Source: Leptospiraceae bacterium
GTDB taxonomy: Bacteria > Spirochaetota > Leptospiria > Leptospirales > Leptonemataceae
Direction of reading: 5' to 3'
Assembly: GCA_020440935.1 (NCBI GenBank)
Contig: JAGRNC010000048.1
Span: forward strand, 1-11,241
DNA length: 11,241 nucleotides
The stretch's first letter is position 1, and the number at the start of each line of letters is the position of its first letter. A program made the position numbers and the translations under genes. Of the stretch, positions 1 through 6,172 are shown one piece after another. The notes under the pieces are model-generated. The model made no database searches. It was not told the DNA's origin and worked only from the letters and a program-made list of their open reading frames with translations.

Positions 1-171
1 GGGATTGCAACCTTTTGGTCGCACGGTGCTTGGATCAAAGCCAGCTTCGGCCCAGAGGAGCGAGCCAACAGAAAATAGAACAAGCGCAAACAATCCGCGG
101 CTTAATAGGCGGAACGAATCAGGTTTCTTTGCAGATTTACCTGAAATCCATGGCAGATGGGGAAGTTTCAT
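1..171 (-). CDS. Exported protein of unknown function, N-terminal fragment (runs off left edge)
   Basis: Reading the minus strand from the ATG at 171 gives 57 uninterrupted codons to the window edge, so the gene is cut and only its N-terminus is visible. The start is preceded by a GGAG Shine-Dalgarno sequence at suitable spacing (about 178-182). Residues 1-22 are polar and basic. They are followed by a hydrophobic run (about 27-39, GLFALVLFSVGSLLWA) with a likely signal-peptidase site after an Ala-Glu-Ala stretch, so the product is probably exported to the periplasm or beyond. The mature part seen (GFDPSTVRPKGCNP) matches no family I recognise. It lies 72 bases downstream of the 148-aa gene in the same direction and may be the third member of that operon. 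Confidence 0.6.
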   Translation of the reverse strand, partial: MKLPHLPWISGKSAKKPDSFRLLSRGLFALVLFSVGSLLWAEAGFDPSTVRPKGCNP

Positions 172-243
172 GAACAATCTCCTGGGTGCAGTCAGTATTC
201 AGACGGATTAGTCCACGCCAGGGTTTTCATTTAGGCAACTGTT

Positions 244-690
244 TTACGGTAGTTTTCGAATGTCTTCGGCTACGGAGCCATCAAATCGGAAGAAAGCGAA
301 AGGAGCTGGCCGGTACAGAACAGGAACAGGTACCACGGTGCCGTCCATGCGGACATTTTCAATGTTCAAAAAAATAATCCATTCGCCAGGTCCGGGAGGA
401 GTGCGCATGCCCGACTCGAATGAGTTCGGCTGCACCAAGAAATGGAGCACGCGAATAGAGCGAGCGTTATAGCCGGCTTTGTTTCGTAGAACATCGATGA
501 GCTGAATTTCAAGACGCACTGCGCTGGCCACAGAGTTCAATCGCTCGGTTTGCTCGGACAGTATTCGAACATGGAGCACCAGCGCGCTCTTTTCCGCGCG
601 ATCCAGTGGCTGTTCAAAGGCAGGTAATGCAGAAATACTTCCTGCAAACAAGAAGCCGATCAACAGAAAGAGCGACAGAAAATACTTCAT
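244..690 (-). CDS. Small exported protein of unknown function (148 aa)
   Basis: The product starts with a clear signal peptide: Met-Lys-Tyr, then a hydrophobic core FLSLFLLIGFLFAGSISA, with cleavage expected around residues 21-22. The mature part of about 126 residues is rich in beta-type alternation (LVLHVRIL, VRLEIQLIDVL, SIRVLHFLV). It has a Pro-Gly-rich segment PPGPGEWIIFLN near residue 100 and ends in RFDGSVAEDIRKLP. That general shape resembles small secreted beta-barrel (OB/NTR-like) proteins, but this is only an impression and I do not recognise the family. Its ATG overlaps the stop codon of the upstream 85-aa gene (ATGA at 687-690), implying translational coupling. A GGAG motif stands four bases before the ATG. 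Confidence 0.75.
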   Translation of the reverse strand: MKYFLSLFLLIGFLFAGSISALPAFEQPLDRAEKSALVLHVRILSEQTERLNSVASAVRLEIQLIDVLRNKAGYNARSIRVLHFLVQPNSFESGMRTPPGPGEWIIFLNIENVRMDGTVVPVPVLYRPAPFAFFRFDGSVAEDIRKLP

Positions 691-944
691 GATGCTCCAG
701 AGTTGTCGGTGGTCTGGAAAACGTAGTCGCTGAATTTTTTCAGAAGTTGTTCGGAGCCTGTAAAAAGTACTTCAATCTGATCCTTTTCCAGATCATAGAG
801 CACAGGGGTCTTTAGCGAACTGGCAAATGCCTCCTGGGTCAATTCGCCTCCCTGGTCTTTTAGAAAGGAATACCAGGTGGCCAGGACAATTTTCAGCTGG
901 GCTATGTCCTTGATCGGCATTGAGATCAGTTTTTCTTTTTCCAT
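687..944 (-). CDS. Small cytoplasmic protein of unknown function (85 aa)
   Basis: An 85-residue soluble protein without a signal peptide or membrane segment. It is mostly predicted helix (IAQLKIVLATWYSFLKDQ, SEQLLKKFSDYVFQT) around a short segment TPVLYDLEKDQIEVLF. I do not recognise the family. The ATG at 944 has no good Shine-Dalgarno sequence in front of it, and a second Met (residue 9) is an alternative start. The gene is the first of a likely minus-strand operon: its TGA overlaps the ATG of the 148-aa exported protein, which supports both genes being real. It is separated by 132 bases from the outer-membrane protein gene upstream. Confidence 0.6.
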   Translation of the reverse strand: MEKEKLISMPIKDIAQLKIVLATWYSFLKDQGGELTQEAFASSLKTPVLYDLEKDQIEVLFTGSEQLLKKFSDYVFQTTDNSGAS

Positions 945-983
945 TGGGATTTGCTTAATGGATGGAAGGAGGACTACAAGCGA

Positions 984-1012
984 AAATTAGAAAGTTTCCG
1001 GATTTGATGCAA
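984..1012 (-). promoter_or_regulatory. Possible promoter for the 85-aa/148-aa gene pair
   Basis: On the minus strand TTGCAT (1012-1007) and TAATTT (989-984) are separated by 17 bases and lie 40 bases before the ATG at 944. Each hexamer matches the sigma-70 consensus at only three of six positions, so this is a suggestion, not a firm call. Confidence 0.25.
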
Positions 1013-1033
1013 TGCAAAATCTCTTTCTAGTCT

Positions 1034-1060
1034 GGTGGCAGCCGAGTCTACTTTGCCACC
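1034..1060. other. Stem-loop between the outer-membrane protein gene and the 85-aa gene
   Basis: GGTGGCA (1034-1040) is perfectly complementary to TGCCACC (1054-1060), giving a 7-bp GC-rich stem with a 13-base loop, 17 bases past the stop of the outer-membrane protein gene. There is no T-run after it on either strand, so it is not a classical intrinsic terminator. It could protect the 3' end of that mRNA. Confidence 0.4.
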
Positions 1061-1076
1061 GAATACCTGTGACGAT

Positions 1077-1940
1077 TTAGAATCGGACTCCTACCGAGAA
1101 GAAAAGGCCCATGCTTCCAAAAGTCACCCGGGTTTTTTCACGGATAATACTATTGGTAAGCAAATCGGTACTTGCCGCATTCAGCTGCTGATTGATGGTT
1201 GCAAGATCGGCGATGTCCGGTAAAAGAGCAATGCTTCCGTCCGCCAGGGTATAGTAGTCGGCGGATGAATCTCTGAGTTCGCCGCGAAAGTCGCCCAGCA
1301 ATGCATAATCCCAGCGAATTCCAAAGCGCAGCAATAAATGGTCATAGGGTCGGCTCAGGGCCATTTCGATTCGGGCCATGGTACCACTCCGAGCGCGATG
1401 CGTGGCATAGAAGTCGCGTAGTTCGAAAGCGGTGCGCTGCACTCCGTGCACTCGCCAGGTAGCTGATGGTATGAGTCCAAATCCACCACCCATCTCCCAT
1501 CTCCAATTTCGCATGATGGATCGCATGGGCTGGATGTAATGATAGCCAAGCAGAAAGTAGGTAATGGAGAAATTCATCTGCAAATTAACGAAACGCCCGG
1601 AACTTTCGATGTTTGATACGTTAAAAGAGGGAACCGAATAGCTTCCGATAGTTATGCCCGTGTAATGCTCGGGACCGATGAATTCATTGAATCGGAAAAA
1701 AACCTCGGTCTGATAGAAACGATCGAAGGAACCAGCCTGACTGTAGCGCACCGGCTCGTAGAACAGCGCCGTTCTAAACTCGCGAATTCCCTGACTGAAG
1801 GTATCGTCAAACCGATACGAAGGGGCAAACTGAATCCCCATTTCTACGGATTGTCCGTACAGCGACGGCGCGCCCAACGCCGCAAGGCAAAGGAAATAGA
1901 CACAGAACCGGCGGATATATGTGCTGGCAGCAACTGGCAT
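1077..1940 (-). CDS. Predicted outer-membrane beta-barrel protein (287 aa)
   Basis: I place the start at the ATG at 1940. From there the protein has a short basic N-terminus (TYIRRF), a hydrophobic core (CVYFLCLAALGAPSLYG) and a likely cleavage after Tyr-Gly, then about 258 mature residues. The mature part is full of alternating aromatic/polar strands (LFYEPVRYSQAG, EVFFRFNEF, FVNLQMNFSITYFLLGYHYI, LLLRFGIRWDYALLG). It ends in SMGLFFSVGVRF, a terminal Phe with alternating hydrophobics like the signal read by the BAM machinery. I therefore expect an outer-membrane barrel of about 8-12 strands. The frame stays open upstream to 2027, but those extra residues lie inside the divergent decarboxylase gene and would spoil the signal peptide; a GTG at residue -7 is another option. 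No clear Shine-Dalgarno sequence is seen. The specific family and function are not recognised. Confidence 0.75.
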   Translation of the reverse strand: MPVAASTYIRRFCVYFLCLAALGAPSLYGQSVEMGIQFAPSYRFDDTFSQGIREFRTALFYEPVRYSQAGSFDRFYQTEVFFRFNEFIGPEHYTGITIGSYSVPSFNVSNIESSGRFVNLQMNFSITYFLLGYHYIQPMRSIMRNWRWEMGGGFGLIPSATWRVHGVQRTAFELRDFYATHRARSGTMARIEMALSRPYDHLLLRFGIRWDYALLGDFRGELRDSSADYYTLADGSIALLPDIADLATINQQLNAASTDLLTNSIIREKTRVTFGSMGLFFSVGVRF

Positions 1941-4185
1941 GGAACAAGAACTTTTAAGCACACTGGTCGCCAATGCGGCCATGATTCTGGCCGGACTGTT
2001 ACTGGTAACCGGTCTGACGCTAACCATATATCTGCGCTTCCCTCAGCTACGATACCCATTTTTAGGACTGAAGCTGATTGTGGGAACCCTGGATTGGTTT
2101 GGCAGCAAAGGAAAGATTACTCCCGGCCGCGCTTTTGCTGCAAGCACTCTCAGTTCCATGATACCCGGCGCATTTCTGGGCACATTGTTGGCCATTCTCA
2201 TAGCAGGACCGGGAGTGCTACTCTGGATCTGGATCGCATCCTTCTTTCTTTCGCCCATGCACTTTGTACTCGCCACGCTGGCCCATCGAAACCGGAGCCG
2301 AACGAGTTCCGGATCCATCTCCGGCTCTGTTTCCGGCGCCGTGCGCGGGATGCTTCGTTCGCGCTGGCTTTCCATTCTGAGCGGGATTTTCTTTTTGCCC
2401 GCGGCGATCGCAGTGGGTGCCTGCTTGCCAGTGGCCTTCCTGGGTGGCGCCGCGTCCGGAACTTTTTCATTGCAGAATGCAAGCTTTCCACTGGGCCCTA
2501 CAGGCATCGGATTTCTGGCCGCCATCGCATTGGTATTTATGGCGGCCGGCGGGATTCGTCGCATTGGTTTGATCTCGAAGTACGCATTCTTGATCGGAGC
2601 GCTGTTACTGCTATTCTCTGTAATTCTGGGGCCCTGGCCTGTGTCTGGATTGTTTTCCGACGTCTGGCATTCATTCCTGGATAGCCGACCCATGCCGGTT
2701 ATATTTGCTCTGGCCACTTACTTTTCCCTGACCGAAATAGGCTCGGGCAAATCGGCTTCGATTATGGCGGCCATCCGTACCGATCACCCCGCCAAGGCTG
2801 GTCTTTCCATGCAGCTAAACCTGCTGCTCGAGTCTCTGGTTTCGCTGATTGCGCTGTTACTGCTGGCAACCATCTCGGGCGCCGGTAGTCTTTATGAATG
2901 GTATTTAACATCTGGCGGTCCCGCCCGTTCCATTGCCTCTGTGTTCGATCCTTCGCTGTACGATTTATTTCGTGCATTCTATTTCCGTGCGCCCACCGAG
3001 TATAATGTATCGGGCCTGCTGCTCCTTCTGGCATCGGCCGTTATGATTCTTTCGGGGGTAGCCGGCTGGTGGTATGCGCTGTATAACACGGCCAGTTCAT
3101 TGGCCGGGCGATTTCTATCCTCGGCCATGAGTCTTTTGTTCTTTTTTGCGCTGGTGGGATCGGGACTGGCCATGGAATTCTTTGGTGGAAGCTATTTCGC
3201 CTACCTGCTACTTACCTCGCTCTTTCTTCTGATGGTGGCCAGCATGTCCGGCGCGATGGTATCCATTTTACTGATGCGAACCAGTAAGATTGAATTGCAG
3301 CATTTTCTGGATTCGAGGGAAGCGCGGGCTGCCATAGCGGACGATTTCCTTCTGATTCTCTTTTCCGTGCTCCCGCAGAACCTGATAAGCAAAGCCTTTG
3401 GAATATTCAGCCTCATTCCACTACCCCGATTCCTGAGAAAACCAATCATTGGCACCTTTGCATCGGCTTACAAAATAAACCTGGAGGAAGCAGAAAAGCC
3501 CCTGGATCAATACCCCAGCCTGAACGCTTTCTTCATTCGTCGCCTCAAGGATGGAGTCAGACCGGTAGATGCATCGCCCCATTCCATTGTCAGTCCCGTG
3601 GACGGTCGCATATCCAGATTCGGCAATATCGACCGTGGGCTGCTTATTCAGACCAAAGGCATCGTATACACACTAAAAGACCTGCTCGAAAGTCCGGAAG
3701 AGTTACCCCATTACCAGGACGGAAAGTACATGGTAATCTATCTCAGCCCGCAGGATTATCACCGAATGCACACTCCCATCGAATGCGATGTAGAAGGGTT
3801 TAATTATTCGCCCGGGAAGCTATTTCCGGTGAACGATATCGCAGTGGAAGGCCTGCACGGGCTTTTCCCCAAGAACGAAAGGCTTACTTCCTTTCTTAAA
3901 TGCAACTCGGGCCGTATTGCAATGATCAAGGTGGGCGCCACGAATGTGGGGAAGATTCGGGTAACCTACGATTCTATCCGCACAAATCGTTTCTTTAGAA
4001 GAAAGCGCGCTATTCGCTACGACGCCGCGCCCCACCTGGCCAAAGGGGCCGAGATTGGACGCTTTGAAATGGGATCGACGGTAATCCTTCTATTCGAAAG
4101 AGATACGATGCAATTCGCGGAAGGCATCTTCGAAGGCGCTCGAACCAAACTCGGCGAACCAATTGGGCAGTTTCTGCGAAAGTAA
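1939..4185 (+). CDS. psd: AGCS-transporter-like membrane domain fused to phosphatidylserine decarboxylase (748 aa)
   Basis: One uninterrupted frame encodes two modules. Residues 1 to about 450 are an AGCS (sodium:alanine/glycine symporter) fold with many membrane segments: TIYLRFPQLRY near 30-39, a GKITP...AGPGVLLWIW stretch near 57-95, GGIRRIG near 204, and TDHPAKAGL near 281. Residues from about 470 are a full-length phosphatidylserine decarboxylase, aligning throughout with E. coli Psd. It has PVDG (Asp555), YHRMH (His608/His611), PGKLFPVN, NERLTSFL, KVGATNVG, and the self-cleavage motif MGST with Ser713. Cleavage before Ser713 would give the pyruvoyl-bearing alpha chain of 36 residues and leave the transporter part on the beta chain. 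The enzyme converts phosphatidylserine to phosphatidylethanolamine at the inner membrane. I chose the ATG at 1939 because it matches AGCS N-termini; a GTG at 1921 would add six residues. No strong ribosome site is visible. The role of the AGCS part is unknown; standalone Psd needs no such domain. Confidence 0.93.
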   Translation: MEQELLSTLVANAAMILAGLLLVTGLTLTIYLRFPQLRYPFLGLKLIVGTLDWFGSKGKITPGRAFAASTLSSMIPGAFLGTLLAILIAGPGVLLWIWIASFFLSPMHFVLATLAHRNRSRTSSGSISGSVSGAVRGMLRSRWLSILSGIFFLPAAIAVGACLPVAFLGGAASGTFSLQNASFPLGPTGIGFLAAIALVFMAAGGIRRIGLISKYAFLIGALLLLFSVILGPWPVSGLFSDVWHSFLDSRPMPVIFALATYFSLTEIGSGKSASIMAAIRTDHPAKAGLSMQLNLLLESLVSLIALLLLATISGAGSLYEWYLTSGGPARSIASVFDPSLYDLFRAFYFRAPTEYNVSGLLLLLASAVMILSGVAGWWYALYNTASSLAGRFLSSAMSLLFFFALVGSGLAMEFFGGSYFAYLLLTSLFLLMVASMSGAMVSILLMRTSKIELQHFLDSREARAAIADDFLLILFSVLPQNLISKAFGIFSLIPLPRFLRKPIIGTFASAYKINLEEAEKPLDQYPSLNAFFIRRLKDGVRPVDASPHSIVSPVDGRISRFGNIDRGLLIQTKGIVYTLKDLLESPEELPHYQDGKYMVIYLSPQDYHRMHTPIECDVEGFNYSPGKLFPVNDIAVEGLHGLFPKNERLTSFLKCNSGRIAMIKVGATNVGKIRVTYDSIRTNRFFRRKRAIRYDAAPHLAKGAEIGRFEMGSTVILLFERDTMQFAEGIFEGARTKLGEPIGQFLRK

Positions 4186-4192
4186 CTCTGCC

Positions 4193-4208
4193 GGGGGTAG
4201 CCCCTTTT
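4193..4208 (+). terminator. Possible short intrinsic terminator after the psd fusion gene
   Basis: Eight bases after the psd stop, GGGG and CCCC can pair around a three-base loop (TAG) and are followed by TTTTATTT. The stem is short, and the T-run overlaps the stop codon of the convergent TPM gene. Confidence 0.35.
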
Positions 4209-4779
4209 ATTTGCCGTCGTCGGTTTTCTGCTCTTCGTTTGTGGAAGATTCCGCCGGTCCGGTTTCTTTTTCCAATTTCTTTCGCTTTTCGTGGATGGCG
4301 GCCAGGTGATCGGTAATTGCCTCCATGGCCACATACAGTCCTACGGAGAACTGCCCTTTCTGCAGCAGCGGAAATATCGTGTCGCTTAGCAGTGCCGCGG
4401 ATACGTTGGGATGCAGGTCCTGGGCAAGGCCAGGCGAGGTTTGAATTCGAACCAACTTCTCTTGCGATGCAAGGAGCACCAGCACCGATCGCACCGGTTG
4501 CTCCTCGGTGCCCCAAAGTTCCCATTGCTTCAATGCACGGATACAGAACTCTTCGGCCGGATCGCCTTTCAGAGAATCTATAGTAAGTAGTACCACCCGA
4601 TCGCTATATGATTGCTGATGTCGAAAGGAGATGTACTCCAGAATCATTTCTGCATCGGTTGAAAGCCTTCCGGCATAGTCGTTTACTCGCCCTTTGTAAA
4701 CAGGAACCTCTCTGGACCAGAGAGCTCCCGCAGAAAGGGCAAATAGCAATAAGGCTACGATGGGACGTGTGAGGCGCAC
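4207..4779 (-). CDS. Exported TPM-domain protein (190 aa)
   Basis: The product begins with a signal peptide (PIVALLLFALSAGALWS, cleavage near residue 22). A TPM domain (Pfam TPM_phosphatase, YgcG-like) follows at about residues 27-165. The diagnostic opening VYKGRVNDYAGRLS is present, then VVLLTIDSL, KQWELWG, a strand pair SVLVLLASQEKLVRIQTSPGL, and a helical end with FPLLQKGQFSVGL. The last 30 residues are charged and low in complexity. There is no C-terminal membrane helix or Gly-rich tail, so it should be periplasmic or surface-exposed rather than anchored. TPM proteins have been linked to phosphatase activity and to photosystem or respiratory complex upkeep, but the bacterial role is unsettled. 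The start is a GTG, the first possible one after an in-frame TAG; its ribosome site (GTAGAG) is weak. It is convergent with psd, their stops 21 bases apart, and lies downstream of the 5S terminator. Confidence 0.85.
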   Translation of the reverse strand: MRLTRPIVALLLFALSAGALWSREVPVYKGRVNDYAGRLSTDAEMILEYISFRHQQSYSDRVVLLTIDSLKGDPAEEFCIRALKQWELWGTEEQPVRSVLVLLASQEKLVRIQTSPGLAQDLHPNVSAALLSDTIFPLLQKGQFSVGLYVAMEAITDHLAAIHEKRKKLEKETGPAESSTNEEQKTDDGK

Positions 4780-4889
4780 GCTCTACTATTCGGCCCGCCT
4801 GGTCGTTCGAGCAACCCTTTTTGGACCCGATTGGTGGGCGAATTTGTGGTCGGAAGCTCTAAAATAGGGAGAAGAATGCCGCGGTACAT

Positions 4890-4921
4890 AAAAAAAGGAC
4901 ACCCTCTCGGATGCCCTTTTT
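4890..4921 (-). terminator. Strong intrinsic terminator of the 5S rRNA gene
   Basis: On the minus strand AAAAAGGGCATCC, the loop GAGA, and GGGTGTCCTTTTTTT form an 8-bp GC/GU stem (13 bp counting the A/T flank). The loop is a GNRA-type tetraloop and a run of seven T follows. It begins about 20 bases after the 3' end of the 5S gene. The A-run and T-run flank both sides, so it could also work in the plus direction. Confidence 0.85.
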
Positions 4922-4940
4922 GCTGGTTAGAATAATTGCT

Positions 4941-5055
<115 letters not shown>

Positions 5056-5063
5056 GCAAGGAG

Positions 5064-5100
5064 AGATTGTTGCGGGCCCCGTTCCGGTCAAGCAAAAATA
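5064..5100 (-). promoter_or_regulatory. rrf: Candidate promoter of the 5S gene
   Basis: On the minus strand TTGACC (5091-5086) and CAATCT (5069-5064) are 16 bases apart, placing transcription start close to the mature 5' end of 5S. Just upstream is a T/A-rich tract (5092-5110, TTTTTTTTCTTATTTTT-type), which resembles the UP element of strong rRNA promoters. The spacer is GC-rich and the -10 box is weak. Confidence 0.5.
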
Positions 5101-5119
5101 AGAAAAAAAACTGCGATCT

Positions 5120-5148
5120 CCAGAAAGACCCGAACAGGGCTTTACTGG
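5120..5148. other. Imperfect hairpin between 5S promoter and hydrolase gene
   Basis: CCAG-A-AAG-A-CCC, loop GAACA, GGG-CTT-TA-CTGG can fold with one bulge and one small internal loop. It lies between the A-tract of the 5S promoter and the hydrolase start. It could be a weak bidirectional terminator or part of the hydrolase leader; no long T-run directly follows the stem. Confidence 0.3.
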
Positions 5149-5174
5149 ACGTAGCCGCTTTTCAGCGTTGCAGT

Positions 5175-6110
5175 GTGAGCACTGGAACCAGCGGAAAGAA
5201 GCGACGCATCGTACTGATTGTGGGCGTACTCGCGTTGCTGTTATTTGGCGCTTTTCAGTTTTTCGTGCACACCTTCCCCGGCGTCATTCTTCAGGGAATG
5301 TATGCCTATTACGCATTCAAAGCCGATGTTGAGCTAAAGCGGGTCAGCGTCGATGGCTACGAGATTCCCTACTACCGCGGGGGACAGGGACCTTCGCTGG
5401 TGCTTGTGCATGGATTTGGCGACAGCAAGATTAGCTTTTTGCAATCGGCCGCGGAGCTTTCCAGGCACTACGATGTGATCTTGCCCGATGTTCCGGGTTT
5501 TGGCGAAACACAGGAATCCCCGGATCGATCGTACTCCATCCGTTCGCAGGCGGAAACGCTCAATCAGTTCTTTGAAAAGATCGGATTAAAGCAATTCCAC
5601 CTGGTGGGAAATAGTATGGGGGGCCATATTAGCGCTGCCTATACGCTGCTATTTCCTCAGAAGGTGCAAACCCTTGTCCTGATTGATGCTGCAGGTCTGC
5701 GCGTAGACGACCCGGTACCGTACAAAGCCAGCCAGGCGCCGCTGCGTACGGTGGAGGATTTCGATCAGTATATTTCGGAGACGTTTGCGCGAAAACCCTG
5801 GATTCCCCAGGCATTCAAGCTTCACTTCGTTGCGAATTCCATTCAGAACTTCGACTGGCTCAATCGAATTCGCCAGGATATTCGCGAAGGCCAGGATTAT
5901 ATTCTGAACGACCGAGTTGCATCCATCCAGAACCAGACTCTGATTCTCTGGGGCGATTCCGACACAGTTGTTAGTCCTGCCAATGCGCAGGTGTGGTCGC
6001 AGTTGTTGCCCCATTCCACTCTGATTTTCCTTGATCAGACCGGGCATGCGCCGCAATACGAAAGACCCCTGGATACGGCGCGCATCATCGAATCGTTCCT
6101 GCTTCAATGA
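5175..6110 (+). CDS. Membrane-anchored alpha/beta hydrolase (about 311 aa)
   Basis: From the GTG at 5175 the protein has a basic N-terminus (GKKRR) and one membrane helix (about residues 13-30, IVLIVGVLALLLFGAFQFF). An alpha/beta-hydrolase domain follows. Its landmarks are the oxyanion-hole motif HGFGD (His79), the strand VILPDVPGFGE, the nucleophile elbow GNSMGG (Ser147), the acid in WGDSDTVV (Asp263) and the catalytic His in GHAPQYE (His291), so the triad is complete. It resembles MhpC/esterase-type enzymes that hydrolyse esters or C-C bonds. The substrate cannot be read from the sequence; an envelope-facing lipase or esterase is plausible. The start is uncertain. The frame is open from 4911 through the 5S gene. 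A TTG at 5070 follows a good AAGGAG but would add a basic stretch overlapping the 5S promoter. I prefer the later GTG, which matches the usual short N-terminus before the anchor. Confidence 0.85.
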   Translation: MSTGTSGKKRRIVLIVGVLALLLFGAFQFFVHTFPGVILQGMYAYYAFKADVELKRVSVDGYEIPYYRGGQGPSLVLVHGFGDSKISFLQSAAELSRHYDVILPDVPGFGETQESPDRSYSIRSQAETLNQFFEKIGLKQFHLVGNSMGGHISAAYTLLFPQKVQTLVLIDAAGLRVDDPVPYKASQAPLRTVEDFDQYISETFARKPWIPQAFKLHFVANSIQNFDWLNRIRQDIREGQDYILNDRVASIQNQTLILWGDSDTVVSPANAQVWSQLLPHSTLIFLDQTGHAPQYERPLDTARIIESFLLQ

Positions 6111-6172
6111 AATCCAGAAAAACGTGCGGACCATATTAGTCTGCCGCCCGGTGCTATTATCTCTACGGCGAT

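Noticed and set aside
1665..2684. A long plus-strand open frame of 339 codons overlapping the outer-membrane protein and psd genes
   Set aside because: Its translation is rich in Arg, His and Ser with no family features and no ordered hydrophobic pattern. It is out of frame with the AGCS-Psd coding sequence and antisense to the barrel protein, both of which have clear protein-like sequence.
4010..4525. A minus-strand frame of 171 codons across the psd and TPM gene ends
   Set aside because: It overlaps the MGST end of Psd and most of the TPM domain in the wrong frames and has no recognisable features.
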